DNA of 64,000 nt from Dissulfurirhabdus thermomarina (GTDB taxonomy: Bacteria > Desulfobacterota > Dissulfuribacteria > Dissulfuribacterales > Dissulfurirhabdaceae): assembly GCF_012979235.1 (NCBI RefSeq), contig NZ_JAATWC010000010.1:41931-105930 (forward strand). The letters are read 5' to 3'. A program made the position numbers and the translations under genes. This document shows, piece after piece, positions 23,955-32,781 of this stretch; the stretch's first letter is position 1; each line of letters starts with the position of its first letter. The notes below the pieces were generated by a model that was not told where the DNA came from, did no database searches, and saw only the letters and a list, made by a program, of their open reading frames with translations.

Positions 23955-26630
23955 ATGGGAGCGGCGGGCGCCCCGCGCCTGCCGTCCGTGTCGCGGATGA
24001 AGCTCTCGGGCCTGCCAATACCGGGCGGTGACCTCCGCCTCCCGGCGGCCGCCCTGGCCGCGGCGGCCCTGGTCTGGGCCGTCCACCTCTTCCTCCCGGC
24101 GGGCGAGGCCCCCGGGGCCCTGGTGCCCGCGCTGGCGTCGGCCGGCCTTGTGGGGATCGGCGCCTACGGCTTCTGGGGGCGCCGGTTCGGCCGGGAAAGG
24201 CGCCGCCTGGCCGCCGTCACCCGGATGGTCCAGCTGATCCGCGAAGACTACCCGGTCATCTCCGACCACGCCCTCTCCTACCTCCTGGAGGCCACCGGGA
24301 GCCGGTACGGGTTCTTCGGCCTGGTGGACGAGGACGAGACCCGGCTCTCCACCTACGCATGGTCCCGCCAGGCCATGCGCGACTGCCGCATCGGCGGGGG
24401 CTGCATCGACCTCCCCGTGGAGGGGGCCGGGCTCTGGGCCGAGGCGGTGCGGCGCCGGGCGCCGATCGTGGTGAACGACTACGCCTCGGCCCCGGGCCGG
24501 AAGGGGCTCCCGGAGGGGCACGTACCGCTCCGGCGGCTCCTGGTGGTGCCCGTGGTCCGGGACGGCCGGGTCCGGGCCCTGGCCGGACTCGCCAACAAGG
24601 CCCTGCCCTACACGGCGGCGGACGTGGCGGAGGCGGAGGCCTTCCTCGTCCACGCCCAGGCCATCCTGGAACGGAAGTTCGCCGAGCGGGCCCTCCGCGT
24701 CGGCGAGGCCCGCTACCGCGGCCTCTTCCAGAACGCCCACGACGGGATCGTCCTCCACGACCTCGCCGGCCGCATCCTCGAGGTGAACCCGCGGATGTTG
24801 GAGCTCACCGGCTTTCCGGCGGAACGGCTGCGCGGGATGCACGTGAAGGACCTCCATCCCCCGGCCGCCCTGGAGACCTCCCGGGAGGTGCTCGAGCGGA
24901 CCGCCCGGGACGGCCACGTCCGGTTCGAGATCGAGTTCCTCCGGGCCGACGGCACCACCTTCCCCGCCGAGGTCTCCGCCAGCGTCTTCGAGGCCGGCGA
25001 CCGGCGGCTCGTCCAGGGCGTGGTCCGGGACATCGGGGACCGGCAGGCCGCGGAACGGGCCCTGCACAACCTGAGCCGCCGGCTCTCCCTCATCCTCGAG
25101 TCCGCGGGGGAGGGGATCCTCGGCCTGGACCGCGAGGGGCGCCTCACCTTCGCCAACCCGGCCGCGGCCCACATGTTGGGGTACGAGGTGGAGGACCTGG
25201 TGGGGCGCGACGCCCACGGGACCTGGCACCACGCCCGTGCGGACGAGACCGCCTATCCCCGGCAGGAATGCCCCATCTTCGCCTCGCTCCGGGACGGCGT
25301 GGTCTTCCGCGCCGACGACGAGGTCTTCTGGCGGCGCGATGGGACTGCCATCCCGGTCCACTACGTGAGCGCCCCCATCGTGGAGGAGGGGGGTATCGTG
25401 GGCGCCGTGGTGATCTTCCAGAACATCGCCGCCCGGAAGGCGGCGGAGGATGACCGCCGCCGGCTCCAGCGGCAGCTGATCCACGCCCAGAAGATGGAGG
25501 CCGTGGGCCAGCTCGCCGGCGGGGTGGCCCACGACTTCAACAACATCCTCACCGCCCTGAGCGGCTACACGGAACTCGCCCTGGTCAAGCTTCCGGAGGA
25601 CCACCCGGCCCGGAGGGATGTGCTCGAGATCCGGCGCGGCGCGGACCGGGCCGCGGCGCTCACCCGGCAGCTCTTGGCCTTCAGCCGGCGCCAGCCGCTG
25701 GAGACCCGGGTGATCGACGTCAACGACCTGATCCGCGAGATGGAGAAGATGCTCCGCCGCCTCATCGGCGAGGACGTGACCCTCGAGACCGACCTCGCCC
25801 CCGACCTGGACCGGGTCAAGGCGGACCCCGGGCAGGTGGAGCAGGTGGTCATGAACCTCGCCGTGAACGCCCGGGACGCCATGCCGGAGGGCGGCCGGCT
25901 CCGAATCCGGACCCGCCGGCACTTTTACCGGCCCGGGCCCGGGGTGGAGGAGGACCGGCCCGCCACCCCCGGGGCCTACGTGTGTATCGAGGTGGCGGAC
26001 ACCGGGGAGGGGATGGACGCCGAGACCCTCCAGCACGTCTTCGAGCCCTTCTTCAGCACCAAGGGGCCGGGGCGTGGCACGGGCCTCGGGCTCTCCGTGG
26101 TCTACGGGATCGTCCGGCAGCACGGCGGCTGGATCGACGTCCGGAGCACCCTCGGGCGGGGGAGCGCGTTCGAGGTCTACCTCCCGGCCTTCACCTTCGA
26201 GGCGGGCGGCGGGATCCCGGCCCATGCCGCCGACGGGGAGACGCCCGCCGGCCGGGGGGAGTGCGTGCTCGTGGTGGAGGACGAGGACGAGGTCCGGGCC
26301 CTCGCGGCGGCCGTCCTCTCCGAGGCGGGCTACCGGGTGCTGGCCGCGGGCTCGGCCGAGGAGGCCGCGGGTATCCTCCGGCGTGAGGACGGCCGGGTGG
26401 ACCTGGTCTTCTGCGACGTGGTGCTCCCGGACCGGAGCGGCCTCCAGCTGGCGGAGGATCTCGCCGGCTCCGGGGTGCGCTTCCTGATGTGCAGCGGCTA
26501 CAGTGACCACCGTTCCCAGTGGCCCGTCATCCGGGAGCGGGGCTACCGGTTCCTCCAGAAGCCTTACCGGGTGGCCGACCTCCTCCGGGAGGTCCGGGCG
26601 GCCCTGGACGCGGAGGCGCCGGTCTCGTGA
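23955..26630 (+). CDS. Hybrid sensor histidine kinase (TM-GAF-PAS-PAS-HisKA-HATPase-REC)
   Basis: An 891-residue hybrid kinase. In order: two membrane segments (about residues 28-48 and 52-72), a GAF domain (about 95-235), two PAS domains (about 236-355 and 365-480), a HisKA helix with the phospho-accepting His in [11 protein letters not shown], a HATPase domain ([36 protein letters not shown]) and a C-terminal receiver with the acceptor Asp in VFCDVVLPD. The HDFNNIL form of the H box is typical of PAS-linked deltaproteobacterial kinases. No response regulator is adjacent. The ATG at 23955 has no ribosome site and may be leaderless; an ATG at 23997 is an alternative. Confidence 0.92.
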   Translation: MGAAGAPRLPSVSRMKLSGLPIPGGDLRLPAAALAAAALVWAVHLFLPAGEAPGALVPALASAGLVGIGAYGFWGRRFGRERRRLAAVTRMVQLIREDYPVISDHALSYLLEATGSRYGFFGLVDEDETRLSTYAWSRQAMRDCRIGGGCIDLPVEGAGLWAEAVRRRAPIVVNDYASAPGRKGLPEGHVPLRRLLVVPVVRDGRVRALAGLANKALPYTAADVAEAEAFLVHAQAILERKFAERALRVGEARYRGLFQNAHDGIVLHDLAGRILEVNPRMLELTGFPAERLRGMHVKDLHPPAALETSREVLERTARDGHVRFEIEFLRADGTTFPAEVSASVFEAGDRRLVQGVVRDIGDRQAAERALHNLSRRLSLILESAGEGILGLDREGRLTFANPAAAHMLGYEVEDLVGRDAHGTWHHARADETAYPRQECPIFASLRDGVVFRADDEVFWRRDGTAIPVHYVSAPIVEEGGIVGAVVIFQNIAARKAAEDDRRRLQRQLIHAQKMEAVGQLAGGVAHDFNNILTALSGYTELALVKLPEDHPARRDVLEIRRGADRAAALTRQLLAFSRRQPLETRVIDVNDLIREMEKMLRRLIGEDVTLETDLAPDLDRVKADPGQVEQVVMNLAVNARDAMPEGGRLRIRTRRHFYRPGPGVEEDRPATPGAYVCIEVADTGEGMDAETLQHVFEPFFSTKGPGRGTGLGLSVVYGIVRQHGGWIDVRSTLGRGSAFEVYLPAFTFEAGGGIPAHAADGETPAGRGECVLVVEDEDEVRALAAAVLSEAGYRVLAAGSAEEAAGILRREDGRVDLVFCDVVLPDRSGLQLAEDLAGSGVRFLMCSGYSDHRSQWPVIRERGYRFLQKPYRVADLLREVRAALDAEAPVS

Positions 26631-26702
26631 GCGGTTTCCGGGGGCGGCCCCGCCGGGCGCCGCGGCGGCCGGGGGGGGCCCGCAACGAAGGGGAGGTGCG
26701 AC

Positions 26703-26921
26703 ATGAAACGGAACATGGGAGGCGTGGACCGGGGCCTTCGGGCCGTGGCGGGATTGGTCATCCTGGGGCTCGGCTGGTGGTTCCGGAGCTGGTGGGGCCT
26801 CGTGGGGCTCGTGCCCCTCCTCACGGCGCTGGTGGGCTGGTGCCCGGCCTACGCGCCCTTCGGGTTCTCCACCTGCCCCGCCGGGAAGGGCGCGGCGGAG
26901 GGCCGCGGAGGGGAGGCATGA
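26703..26921 (+). CDS. DUF2892 (YgaP-like) inner membrane protein
   Basis: A 72-residue protein with the standard DUF2892 pattern: an N terminus beginning MKRNMGGVDRGLRAVAGLV, two membrane helices (about residues 14-27 and 30-46), and the GWCPAYAPFGFSTCP motif with two cysteines. Relatives are often fused or linked to rhodanese or thioredoxin-like proteins. Here the stop overlaps the start of a thioredoxin-like gene (ATGA). Confidence 0.88.
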   Translation: MKRNMGGVDRGLRAVAGLVILGLGWWFRSWWGLVGLVPLLTALVGWCPAYAPFGFSTCPAGKGAAEGRGGEA

Positions 26922-27361
26922 GGGCGGCCGCCTTGGCCGCGGTCCTCTGGCTCCTGGCCGCCGGCCCCGCGCCGGCGGCCTTCACCCTCCCGTCCGGAGT
27001 GGTGCCCCTCTCGGACTTGCCCGCGGCCCGCGCCAAGGCCCGGCGCGAGGGAAAGGCCCTGGCCTTCCTCTTCGTGGACACCCGGGGCGGATGCGGCCTC
27101 TGCGCCCAGGCGGCGCGGCTCGCCGCGGAGCGGCTCTCCCCGGCGGCCGTGGTGGTCCACGTGGACCCGAGAAGCGACCTCGGGCGCATGCCGTCCCTCG
27201 TCCGGGACGCCCTGCGGTCCCCGGCGGCCGGCCAGGTCAGCCCCCGCCTGGCCGTCACGGACGCGGCGGTCCGGCGGGTGATCGCCGTGGTGCCCTTCCG
27301 CTACGGGAAGGCCTACGAGGCGGCCCTCGATGGGGCGCTTCGGCGGATCCGGGGCCGGTGA
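26918..27361 (+). CDS. Exported thioredoxin-like protein
   Basis: A 147-residue protein with a signal peptide (residues 1-20) and a thioredoxin-like segment: ALAFLFVDTRGGCGLCAQAA, with a CGLC redox motif, then VVVHVDPRS. It lacks a clear cis-proline motif and is shorter than usual, so it is a divergent member; catalysis is plausible but unproven. The start overlaps the stop of the DUF2892 gene, so the two act in one transcript. That pairing resembles sulfur-transfer or redox modules. Confidence 0.72.
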   Translation: MRAAALAAVLWLLAAGPAPAAFTLPSGVVPLSDLPAARAKARREGKALAFLFVDTRGGCGLCAQAARLAAERLSPAAVVVHVDPRSDLGRMPSLVRDALRSPAAGQVSPRLAVTDAAVRRVIAVVPFRYGKAYEAALDGALRRIRGR

Positions 27362-27373
27362 CCGGCGCCGCGG

Positions 27374-28120
27374 CTATTCGCTGTAGTTTCGCACCAGGCG
27401 GGCGCCCCAGGCGGTGAAGACCGCCGCGTAGGCCGCGAGCACCGCCAGGGCGCACCAACCCTCGGCGTCCATGGCGGGCTTGCGGATCAGGATGTTGGTG
27501 TGGGTGAGGGGCAGCAGCCGGACCAGCGGCGCCAGCCACCCCGGCATCCGGTCCACCGGGAAGAATGTCCCCCCGAAGAAGGCCATGGGCATGATGATGA
27601 AGTTGCTGAAGGTGGAGGTGTCCTCCAGGTGTCGGGTGGCCATGCCCACCACCAGGCCGAGCCCGGCGAAGAGCACGCAGTTCAGGAGCAGGGCCGCGGC
27701 GAAGGGGACGTGCACGGGGGAGGGGCCGCCGAGGATCCACCCGGCGCCCAGGATGAGCCCCGAGGCGAAGAGCCCCCGGACCACGCCGGCCAGCATCTCC
27801 CCTGCCGCCACGTCCAGGGGCCGGACGGGGACCTGGACCAGGACCTGGAAGGTGCGGAAGTAGTTCCGGCCCATGTTCAGGTTGATGGCCACGCTGTTGA
27901 AGGCGTTGGTCATGGAACTCATGGCCACGAGGCCCGGGAGCAGGAAGTGGAGGTAGCTTCCGCCCGCCCCCGGGAGCCGGACGCTTCGCCCCAGCCCCAG
28001 GCCGAAGGCCAGGAGGTAGAGGAAGGGGACGAAGAGGGACGAGAACACGAAGCCGAGCTTGGCCAGCCGGCGCCGGAAGAGCAGCATCTCCCGGTAGAAG
28101 ACCGGAAACCAGCCCCTCAT
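27374..28120 (-). CDS. ABC-2 type transporter permease
   Basis: A 248-residue membrane protein of the ABC-2 export family with about six helices. It has the RPLDVAAGEMLAGVVRGL cytoplasmic motif and the MPMAFFGGTFFPVDRMPGWL segment typical of NodJ/DrrB-like permeases. The start ATG overlaps the stop of the ATPase gene. Together the pair would export a drug, lipid or polysaccharide; the substrate is not evident. Confidence 0.92.
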   Translation of the reverse strand: MRGWFPVFYREMLLFRRRLAKLGFVFSSLFVPFLYLLAFGLGLGRSVRLPGAGGSYLHFLLPGLVAMSSMTNAFNSVAINLNMGRNYFRTFQVLVQVPVRPLDVAAGEMLAGVVRGLFASGLILGAGWILGGPSPVHVPFAAALLLNCVLFAGLGLVVGMATRHLEDTSTFSNFIIMPMAFFGGTFFPVDRMPGWLAPLVRLLPLTHTNILIRKPAMDAEGWCALAVLAAYAAVFTAWGARLVRNYSE

Positions 28121-28977
28121 GCCGCGATCCTCTTCCCGGTCAGCTCCACGAAGACGTCCTCCAGGTTGGCGGGCCGGATGGTGACCGAGATCCCCCCGGC
28201 CCCGGCCGCCGCCCGGCGGGCCTCGGCCTCGTCCCGGCACGGCCGGCGCCGGGTGCGGCCGTCGGCCCCCGTCACCTCCACGACGTGGCTGCCGATCCGC
28301 CGCTTGAGGGCCGCCGGGGTGTCCAGGGCGATGAGCCGGCCCCGGTCCAGGATGCCCACCCGGCCGCAGAGGGCCTCCGCCTCCTCGATGTAGTGGGTGG
28401 TCAGCAGCAGGGTGCATCCCGCCTGGCGGGCGGCGCGGATCTCGTCCCAGATCTCGCGCCGGATCTGGGGGTCGAGCCCCACCGTGGGCTCGTCGAGGAA
28501 GAGGACCTCCGGGGCGGGCAGCAGGGCCCGGGCGATGAGGAGGCGGCGCTGGAGCCCGCCGGAGAGCTCGCCGACCCGCTGCCGCCGCCGCTCCCGGAGC
28601 CCCGCCCGGGCGAGCGCCGCCTCGACCTTCGCCTCCCGGTCCGCCACCCCGTGGAGCATGGCGTAGATCCGGAGGTTCTCCTCGGCGTCGAGGTCCTTGT
28701 CGAGGTTGATCTCCTGGGGCACCACGCCGAAGCGGCGCTTGGCCGCCGCCGGGTCGGCCCGGACGTCCCGTCCCCCGAGGAGGGCCCGGCCCGCGTCCGG
28801 CCGGGTCAGCAGGGTGAGGATCCGGAGCGTGGTGCTCTTTCCGGCCCCGTTGGGCCCGAGGAGCCCGAAGATCTCGCCCCGGCGCACCGAGAAGGAGACC
28901 CCCTCCAGGGCCCGGATTCCGCCGTAGCGTTTGACGAGACCGCGGGCCTCGATCATGGGGCGGTCGCCGGACGCCAT
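28117..28977 (-). CDS. ABC-2 transporter ATP-binding protein
   Basis: A 286-residue DrrA/NodI-like ATPase: Walker [11 protein letters not shown]-loop VVPQE, signature LSGGLQRR (shifted from the usual LSGGM), Walker B VLFLDEPTVGLD and H-switch TTHYIEEAE. The C-terminal extension (about residues 225-286), ending in LEDVFVELTGK, is characteristic of this exporter type. ATG 28977 was chosen; an internal ATG at 28956 is possible. It follows wrbA by 5 bases. Confidence 0.93.
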   Translation of the reverse strand: MASGDRPMIEARGLVKRYGGIRALEGVSFSVRRGEIFGLLGPNGAGKSTTLRILTLLTRPDAGRALLGGRDVRADPAAAKRRFGVVPQEINLDKDLDAEENLRIYAMLHGVADREAKVEAALARAGLRERRRQRVGELSGGLQRRLLIARALLPAPEVLFLDEPTVGLDPQIRREIWDEIRAARQAGCTLLLTTHYIEEAEALCGRVGILDRGRLIALDTPAALKRRIGSHVVEVTGADGRTRRRPCRDEAEARRAAAGAGGISVTIRPANLEDVFVELTGKRIAA

Positions 28978-28982
28978 CGGCC

Positions 28983-29594
28983 TCAGGCGGCGAGCTTCGC
29001 GGCGATGGCGGCTGCGTGCCGCCCCTGGAACCGGGCCGCCGCCAGCTCGTTGTCCGAGGGGAAGCGGCTGCCGTCCGGGCCGGCGATGGTGGAGGCCCCG
29101 TAGGGGGAGCCCCCCGTGATCTCGTCGATCCGCATCTGGCCCTGGAAGGTGTAGGGCAGGCCGACGATCACCATCCCGTGGTGGAGGAGCGTCACGAGGA
29201 AGGTGAGGAGGGTGGACTCCTGGCCGCCGTGCTGGGTGGCGGTGCTGGTGAAGACGCTGCCGACCTTGCCCACCAGGGCCCCAGATTGCCAGAGCCTGCC
29301 GGTGGCGTCCAGGAACTGGCGCATCTGGCCGCACATGTTCCCGAAGCGGGTGGGGGTGCCGAAGAGGACCGCGTCGGCCGCGCCCAGTTCGTCCACGGTG
29401 GCCACGGGGACGTGGGCGAAGGCCTTCCGGGGTTCCTCGGCCCCCATCTTGCGGAGGACCTCGGGGGGCAGGGTCTCGGGCACGCAGCGCAGGACCGGCT
29501 CGGCCCCGGGTACCTCCGAGACCCCCTCGGCCACCGCCTCCGCCATCCGGTAGACGTGCCCGTACATGGAGTAGAAGAGGACGAGGACCTTCAT
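28983..29594 (-). CDS. wrbA: NAD(P)H:quinone oxidoreductase, WrbA family
   Basis: A 203-residue flavodoxin-fold enzyme that reduces quinones by two electrons using NAD(P)H and FMN. It has the FMN-phosphate loop [35 protein letters not shown] and [16 protein letters not shown], all specific for WrbA. The length is typical. AGGAGGTT precedes the ATG. The ABC exporter ATPase follows closely on the same strand. Confidence 0.95.
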   Translation of the reverse strand: MKVLVLFYSMYGHVYRMAEAVAEGVSEVPGAEPVLRCVPETLPPEVLRKMGAEEPRKAFAHVPVATVDELGAADAVLFGTPTRFGNMCGQMRQFLDATGRLWQSGALVGKVGSVFTSTATQHGGQESTLLTFLVTLLHHGMVIVGLPYTFQGQMRIDEITGGSPYGASTIAGPDGSRFPSDNELAAARFQGRHAAAIAAKLAA

Positions 29595-29612
29595 GGGGAA
29601 CCTCCTGCGATC

Positions 29613-29636
29613 GCGGCGGCCCGGCCGGGCCGCCGC
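29613..29636. repeat. Perfect 24-bp GC palindrome upstream of wrbA
   Basis: GCGGCGGCCCGG is followed immediately by its exact reverse complement. It lies between the methyltransferase stop (29650) and the ribosome site of wrbA. It may be a terminator stem without U run or an operator. Confidence 0.5.
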
Positions 29637-29649
29637 CCTTCCGGGTGGT

Positions 29650-30453
29650 TCAGGGCCGCACCGCCTCGAACTCGAGGCGTTTCATCTCGACGACCACCGC
29701 CTCTCCCGTCCCCGGATGCCGGCGCCGGTATTCCCGGGCGACCGTATCGATGAAGCGGGGGCGCAGCCCTTCCGGGACGCGGCTGGTGTACGGGAGCCAC
29801 TGGGTCCGGATCCAGCCCCGGAAGGCGTCGAGGTCGGCATGGACCCGGTGGCGGGTGAGGAGTTCCATGCGCCGGATCTCGAAGCCGGCCGCCGACAGGA
29901 GCGGCGCGTAGTTTTCAGGGGCGTGGAACCCGTAAGGGAAGGTGAATCCCGAGAAGTACCGCCGCCATTCGTCCCGGTGCATCAGGTCGTCCAAGACCTC
30001 CACCACCCCGGCGGCGTTGCCCCTGCCGCCCATCTGGACCAGGACCCGGCCGGAGGGCTTCAGGGCGGCATGGATCCCCGCCAGGACGGGGCGATGATCG
30101 ACGATCCAGTGGAGGGCCGCGTTGGAGAAGACCCGGTCGTATCGTTCCCGGAAGCGGATCCGGCGGGCGTCCATGCGCACGAATTCCAGGTTCGGGAAGG
30201 CGCCGGGGGGATGCGCGGCGGCGGCGAAGGCCACCATCTCGGCCGAGGCGTCGATCCCCGTCACGCGTCCCCCCGGGACCCGTGCGGCCAGCGCCGCCGA
30301 CACCTTTCCGTCTCCGCACCCGACGTCGAGGATCCACTCGTCCCCCCGGAGGTCGAGCCGTTCCATCAGCTCGCGGGCCCACTCGGCCTGGGAGGCCGAA
30401 TTCCGGGCATAGTCCGCCGGGTCCCATCGGTAGGGCGGTGCCGCGGCCTTCAT
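29650..30453 (-). CDS. Class I SAM-dependent methyltransferase (trans-aconitate methyltransferase-like)
   Basis: A 267-residue methyltransferase. It shows [18 protein letters not shown] before the fold, motif [33 protein letters not shown] and the [12 protein letters not shown] motif typical of the Tam/BioC-like group. The substrate is unknown. Start ATG 30453 overlaps the J-domain gene stop, making a tight run: hydrolase, J-domain protein, methyltransferase. Confidence 0.9.
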   Translation of the reverse strand: MKAAAPPYRWDPADYARNSASQAEWARELMERLDLRGDEWILDVGCGDGKVSAALAARVPGGRVTGIDASAEMVAFAAAAHPPGAFPNLEFVRMDARRIRFRERYDRVFSNAALHWIVDHRPVLAGIHAALKPSGRVLVQMGGRGNAAGVVEVLDDLMHRDEWRRYFSGFTFPYGFHAPENYAPLLSAAGFEIRRMELLTRHRVHADLDAFRGWIRTQWLPYTSRVPEGLRPRFIDTVAREYRRRHPGTGEAVVVEMKRLEFEAVRP

Positions 30454-31193
30454 GGCGGCCCACTCCACGCTTCTCCGGGGGGCCCGGGTCCGCCGGTCCG
30501 GAGGCCGCGGTTGTGACGCCGCTGGTCGCGGGCGAGGGCCTCGAGTTCGTCCCGGGCGAGGAGGCGCCGCTCCACGAAGTAGGTCCCGATGGGCGGCTGC
30601 CGGGCCTGCTGCTCCGCCAGGAGGCGCTGGACCTGGGCCCGGGCGAGGAGCCCCAGGGTCACGGCCCGCTCGCCGAAGCGGCCCCCGGCCCGGGCCGCCC
30701 GGAGGACGCGGGCCACCTGGGCGGCGGTGAGCCAGCCCCGGGCGGCGGCCAGCTCGCCGATCCGCGGCCGCCGGAGGGCCTGCCACGCCAGGGCCTCCAG
30801 CACCGCCTCGTAGGGGACGCGGCCCCGGTAGTAGAGGTAGAGCCCGAGGGGCAAGGGCCGCCGGGGGACAGGGCCCCTGTGGAAGAGGCCCGCCGCCCGG
30901 CCGCCGCCCGTGGATCCCCCGCGGGGGCGCCGGAGCCCACGGCCGTTGCCGTTTCCGCCGGTCAGGTAGGCGTCGAGCAGGGTGTAGGCCTCCCGGACCT
31001 GGAGAAAGGCCGCCGCCCCGCCGCCCGACCGGTCCGGGTGGTGGCGCAGCACCATCCGCCGGTAGGCGGCCTTGAGCCCCTCGGGGGAGAGCAGGCGCAG
31101 GAACTCCGGGGAGAGGCGGACCTCTGGTCCGAAGAGGACGCGGCAGGCCCGGAGGGCCTGGGCCTGGGTGGGCCAGCCGGCGGTTTGCCTCAC
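30450..31193 (-). CDS. J-domain protein with C-terminal helical repeats
   Basis: A 247-residue protein with a DnaJ domain at about residues 28-80; LKAAYRRMVLRHHPDRSGGG carries the HPD motif needed to stimulate Hsp70. A Gly/Arg-rich linker follows, then helical segments ending PIGTYFVERRLLARDELEAL. This segment resembles the N-terminal modules of type II secretion ATPases, in which an organism-specific tether is common. GTG 31193 overlaps the hydrolase stop. It is a deltaproteobacterial-type J protein of unknown client. Confidence 0.8.
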   Translation of the reverse strand: MRQTAGWPTQAQALRACRVLFGPEVRLSPEFLRLLSPEGLKAAYRRMVLRHHPDRSGGGAAAFLQVREAYTLLDAYLTGGNGNGRGLRRPRGGSTGGGRAAGLFHRGPVPRRPLPLGLYLYYRGRVPYEAVLEALAWQALRRPRIGELAAARGWLTAAQVARVLRAARAGGRFGERAVTLGLLARAQVQRLLAEQQARQPPIGTYFVERRLLARDELEALARDQRRHNRGLRTGGPGPPGEAWSGPP

Positions 31194-32044
31194 GGGGCCT
31201 CCCGGACGCCGGCCCCCGCCCGGTGGAGGAACCGGGCCAGGCCCGCGGTGTAGGTCGCGCCCGAGCGGAGGAAACCGTCGTTGTGGCCGCCGGTGATGCG
31301 GAGGAAGGCCTTGTCCCCGGTCGCCGCCTCGAAGTTGGCCTCTCCGTGGTGGAACGGCACGATCTCGTCCTCCGGGCTGTGCACCACCAAGACGGGGCAC
31401 CGGACCCGCCGGAGGTGCTCCCGGGTATTATAGCGGAATCGGCACAAACGGCGAACGAGGGGCACGTGGGGGAAGAGCTCCGCGGCCAGGTCCGGCAGGG
31501 AGGTGAAGGCGGATTCCACCACCAGGGCCGCCGGGCGCACCTCCGCCGCCAGGCGGGCCGCCACGGCTCCGCCCAGGGAGCGGCCGAAGACCACGATCCG
31601 CCCCGGCGGAATGCCCCGCCTCTCCACGAGCCACCGCCAGGCCTCGAGGGCATCGAGGTGGGTCCCCGCCTCGTCCGGGGTGCCCGAGCTCCGGCCGTAG
31701 CCCCGGTAATCGAAGATGAAGACCCCGAGCCCCATCCGGTGGAAGAGGACGAGCGATTCCAGCCGGTGGGAGATGTTGCCGGCGTTGCCGTGGCAGAAGA
31801 GGAGCACGGGACCGCCCGGCGGGCCCGGCAGATACCAGCCGGAAAGCGCCGTGCCGTCGGCGGCGGGGAAGCGGACATCCTCGTAGACGAGGCCCGCGTC
31901 CGCCGGCGTGGCGGCCAGGGCGGCCGTGGGCTGGTACAGGAGGCGCGCCTGGCGGAGGTAGAGGGCGAGGAGATAGGCGGCCGCGGCGACCACGGCCCCG
32001 GCCAGCACCAGGAGGCCGGCCTGCACCACGTCCTGCCCGTTCAT
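31190..32044 (-). CDS. Membrane-anchored alpha/beta hydrolase (BEM46-like)
   Basis: A 284-residue protein with one N-terminal membrane helix (about residues 8-28) and an alpha/beta hydrolase fold. The oxyanion segment is LFCHGNAGNISHRLE, the strand is FIFDYRGYGRSSG, the nucleophile Ser is in FGRSLGGAVA, the acid in HSPEDEIVP and the His in GGHNDG. This is the BEM46/YfhR group of peptidase-like or esterase-like hydrolases with unknown substrate. It is the first gene of the coupled hydrolase/J-domain/methyltransferase set. Confidence 0.9.
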   Translation of the reverse strand: MNGQDVVQAGLLVLAGAVVAAAAYLLALYLRQARLLYQPTAALAATPADAGLVYEDVRFPAADGTALSGWYLPGPPGGPVLLFCHGNAGNISHRLESLVLFHRMGLGVFIFDYRGYGRSSGTPDEAGTHLDALEAWRWLVERRGIPPGRIVVFGRSLGGAVAARLAAEVRPAALVVESAFTSLPDLAAELFPHVPLVRRLCRFRYNTREHLRRVRCPVLVVHSPEDEIVPFHHGEANFEAATGDKAFLRITGGHNDGFLRSGATYTAGLARFLHRAGAGVREAP

Positions 32045-32075
32045 CGCGCCTCGGGCACGGGGCGGGGCCGGCGGG

Positions 32076-32717
32076 TCAGTCCTCGTCCTCCTCCGGGTGC
32101 CGTTCGCGGTAGGCCTCGGGATAGATCTCGCGGGCGCATTCCGGGCAGAGGCCGTGGGAGAACTCGGCATCGGAGTGGCGGGCCAGGTAGTCCTCGATCT
32201 GGGTCCAGTAGCCCTGGTCGTCGCGGATCTTCTTGCAGGCGGCGCAGATGGGGAGGAGCCCCCGCAGGGTCTTGATCTGGTCGATGGCCTCGTGGAGGCG
32301 GCGGACCAGCTTCTCCCGCTCGATGGCGTAGCGGAGCGAGCGGGCCAGCAGCGTGCTGTCCACCTGGCCCTTGACCAGGTAGTCCTGGGCCCCTTCCTGG
32401 AGGGAGCGGATGGCGATGTCGTGGTCGTCGAGACCGGTGAGCACGATGATGGGGACCCCAGGGGCGTGCATGTGGGCGCGGATGCAGGTCTCGAGCCCCT
32501 CGCTGTCGGGCAGGGTGAGGTCCAGGAGGACCACGTCCACGTCGTTGCCTTTCAGGCGCTCGAGCCCCATGGAGAGACGGTCGGCGCACTCCATGACGAA
32601 GAGGCCGGCCCCGGCGATCTCCAGCATCTCCTTGATGAGGATGGAGTCCACCGGGTTGTCCTCGATGAGGAGGACCTTGATGGGGCCGCTCGGGTGTGCG
32701 TCGCTGGGCTGGGGCAT
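32076..32717 (-). CDS. Response regulator receiver protein with Cys-containing C terminus
   Basis: A 213-residue protein. The receiver domain (about residues 12-135) has the acidic pocket (LLIEDN), acceptor Asp in VVLLDLTLPDSEG, Thr in VLTGLDD and Lys in YLVKG. The C-terminal region has a CAACKK ... SHGLCPEC pattern, a double CxxC with an intervening helix (DDQGYWTQIEDYL). This arrangement is common in deltaproteobacterial regulators and probably binds metal. It has no DNA-binding domain, so output would be by protein contact. It has its own predicted promoter downstream of uvrA. Confidence 0.88.
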   Translation of the reverse strand: MPQPSDAHPSGPIKVLLIEDNPVDSILIKEMLEIAGAGLFVMECADRLSMGLERLKGNDVDVVLLDLTLPDSEGLETCIRAHMHAPGVPIIVLTGLDDHDIAIRSLQEGAQDYLVKGQVDSTLLARSLRYAIEREKLVRRLHEAIDQIKTLRGLLPICAACKKIRDDQGYWTQIEDYLARHSDAEFSHGLCPECAREIYPEAYRERHPEEDED

Positions 32718-32752
32718 GGCGGTGGAGAGTGGGATCCCTTTGTACCGTCTTC

Positions 32753-32781
32753 TTTATATCGGAACCCGCCCGGCCTGTCCA
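32753..32781 (-). promoter_or_regulatory. Strong predicted promoter of the response regulator
   Basis: On the minus strand TGGACA (32781-32776) and TATAAA (32758-32753) are 17 bases apart, directly after the uvrA stop codon and 36 bases before the response regulator start. Confidence 0.55.

Noticed and set aside
23808..26510. A 900-codon minus-strand open frame opposite the histidine kinase
   Set aside because: The kinase on the plus strand has all motifs in order; the antisense frame has none and is His/Gly/Pro-rich, as expected of a shadow.
28117..29334. A longer start for the ABC ATPase that would run through wrbA
   Set aside because: The extension is the wrbA gene read in another frame. 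WrbA motifs are complete in their own frame with an excellent ribosome site.
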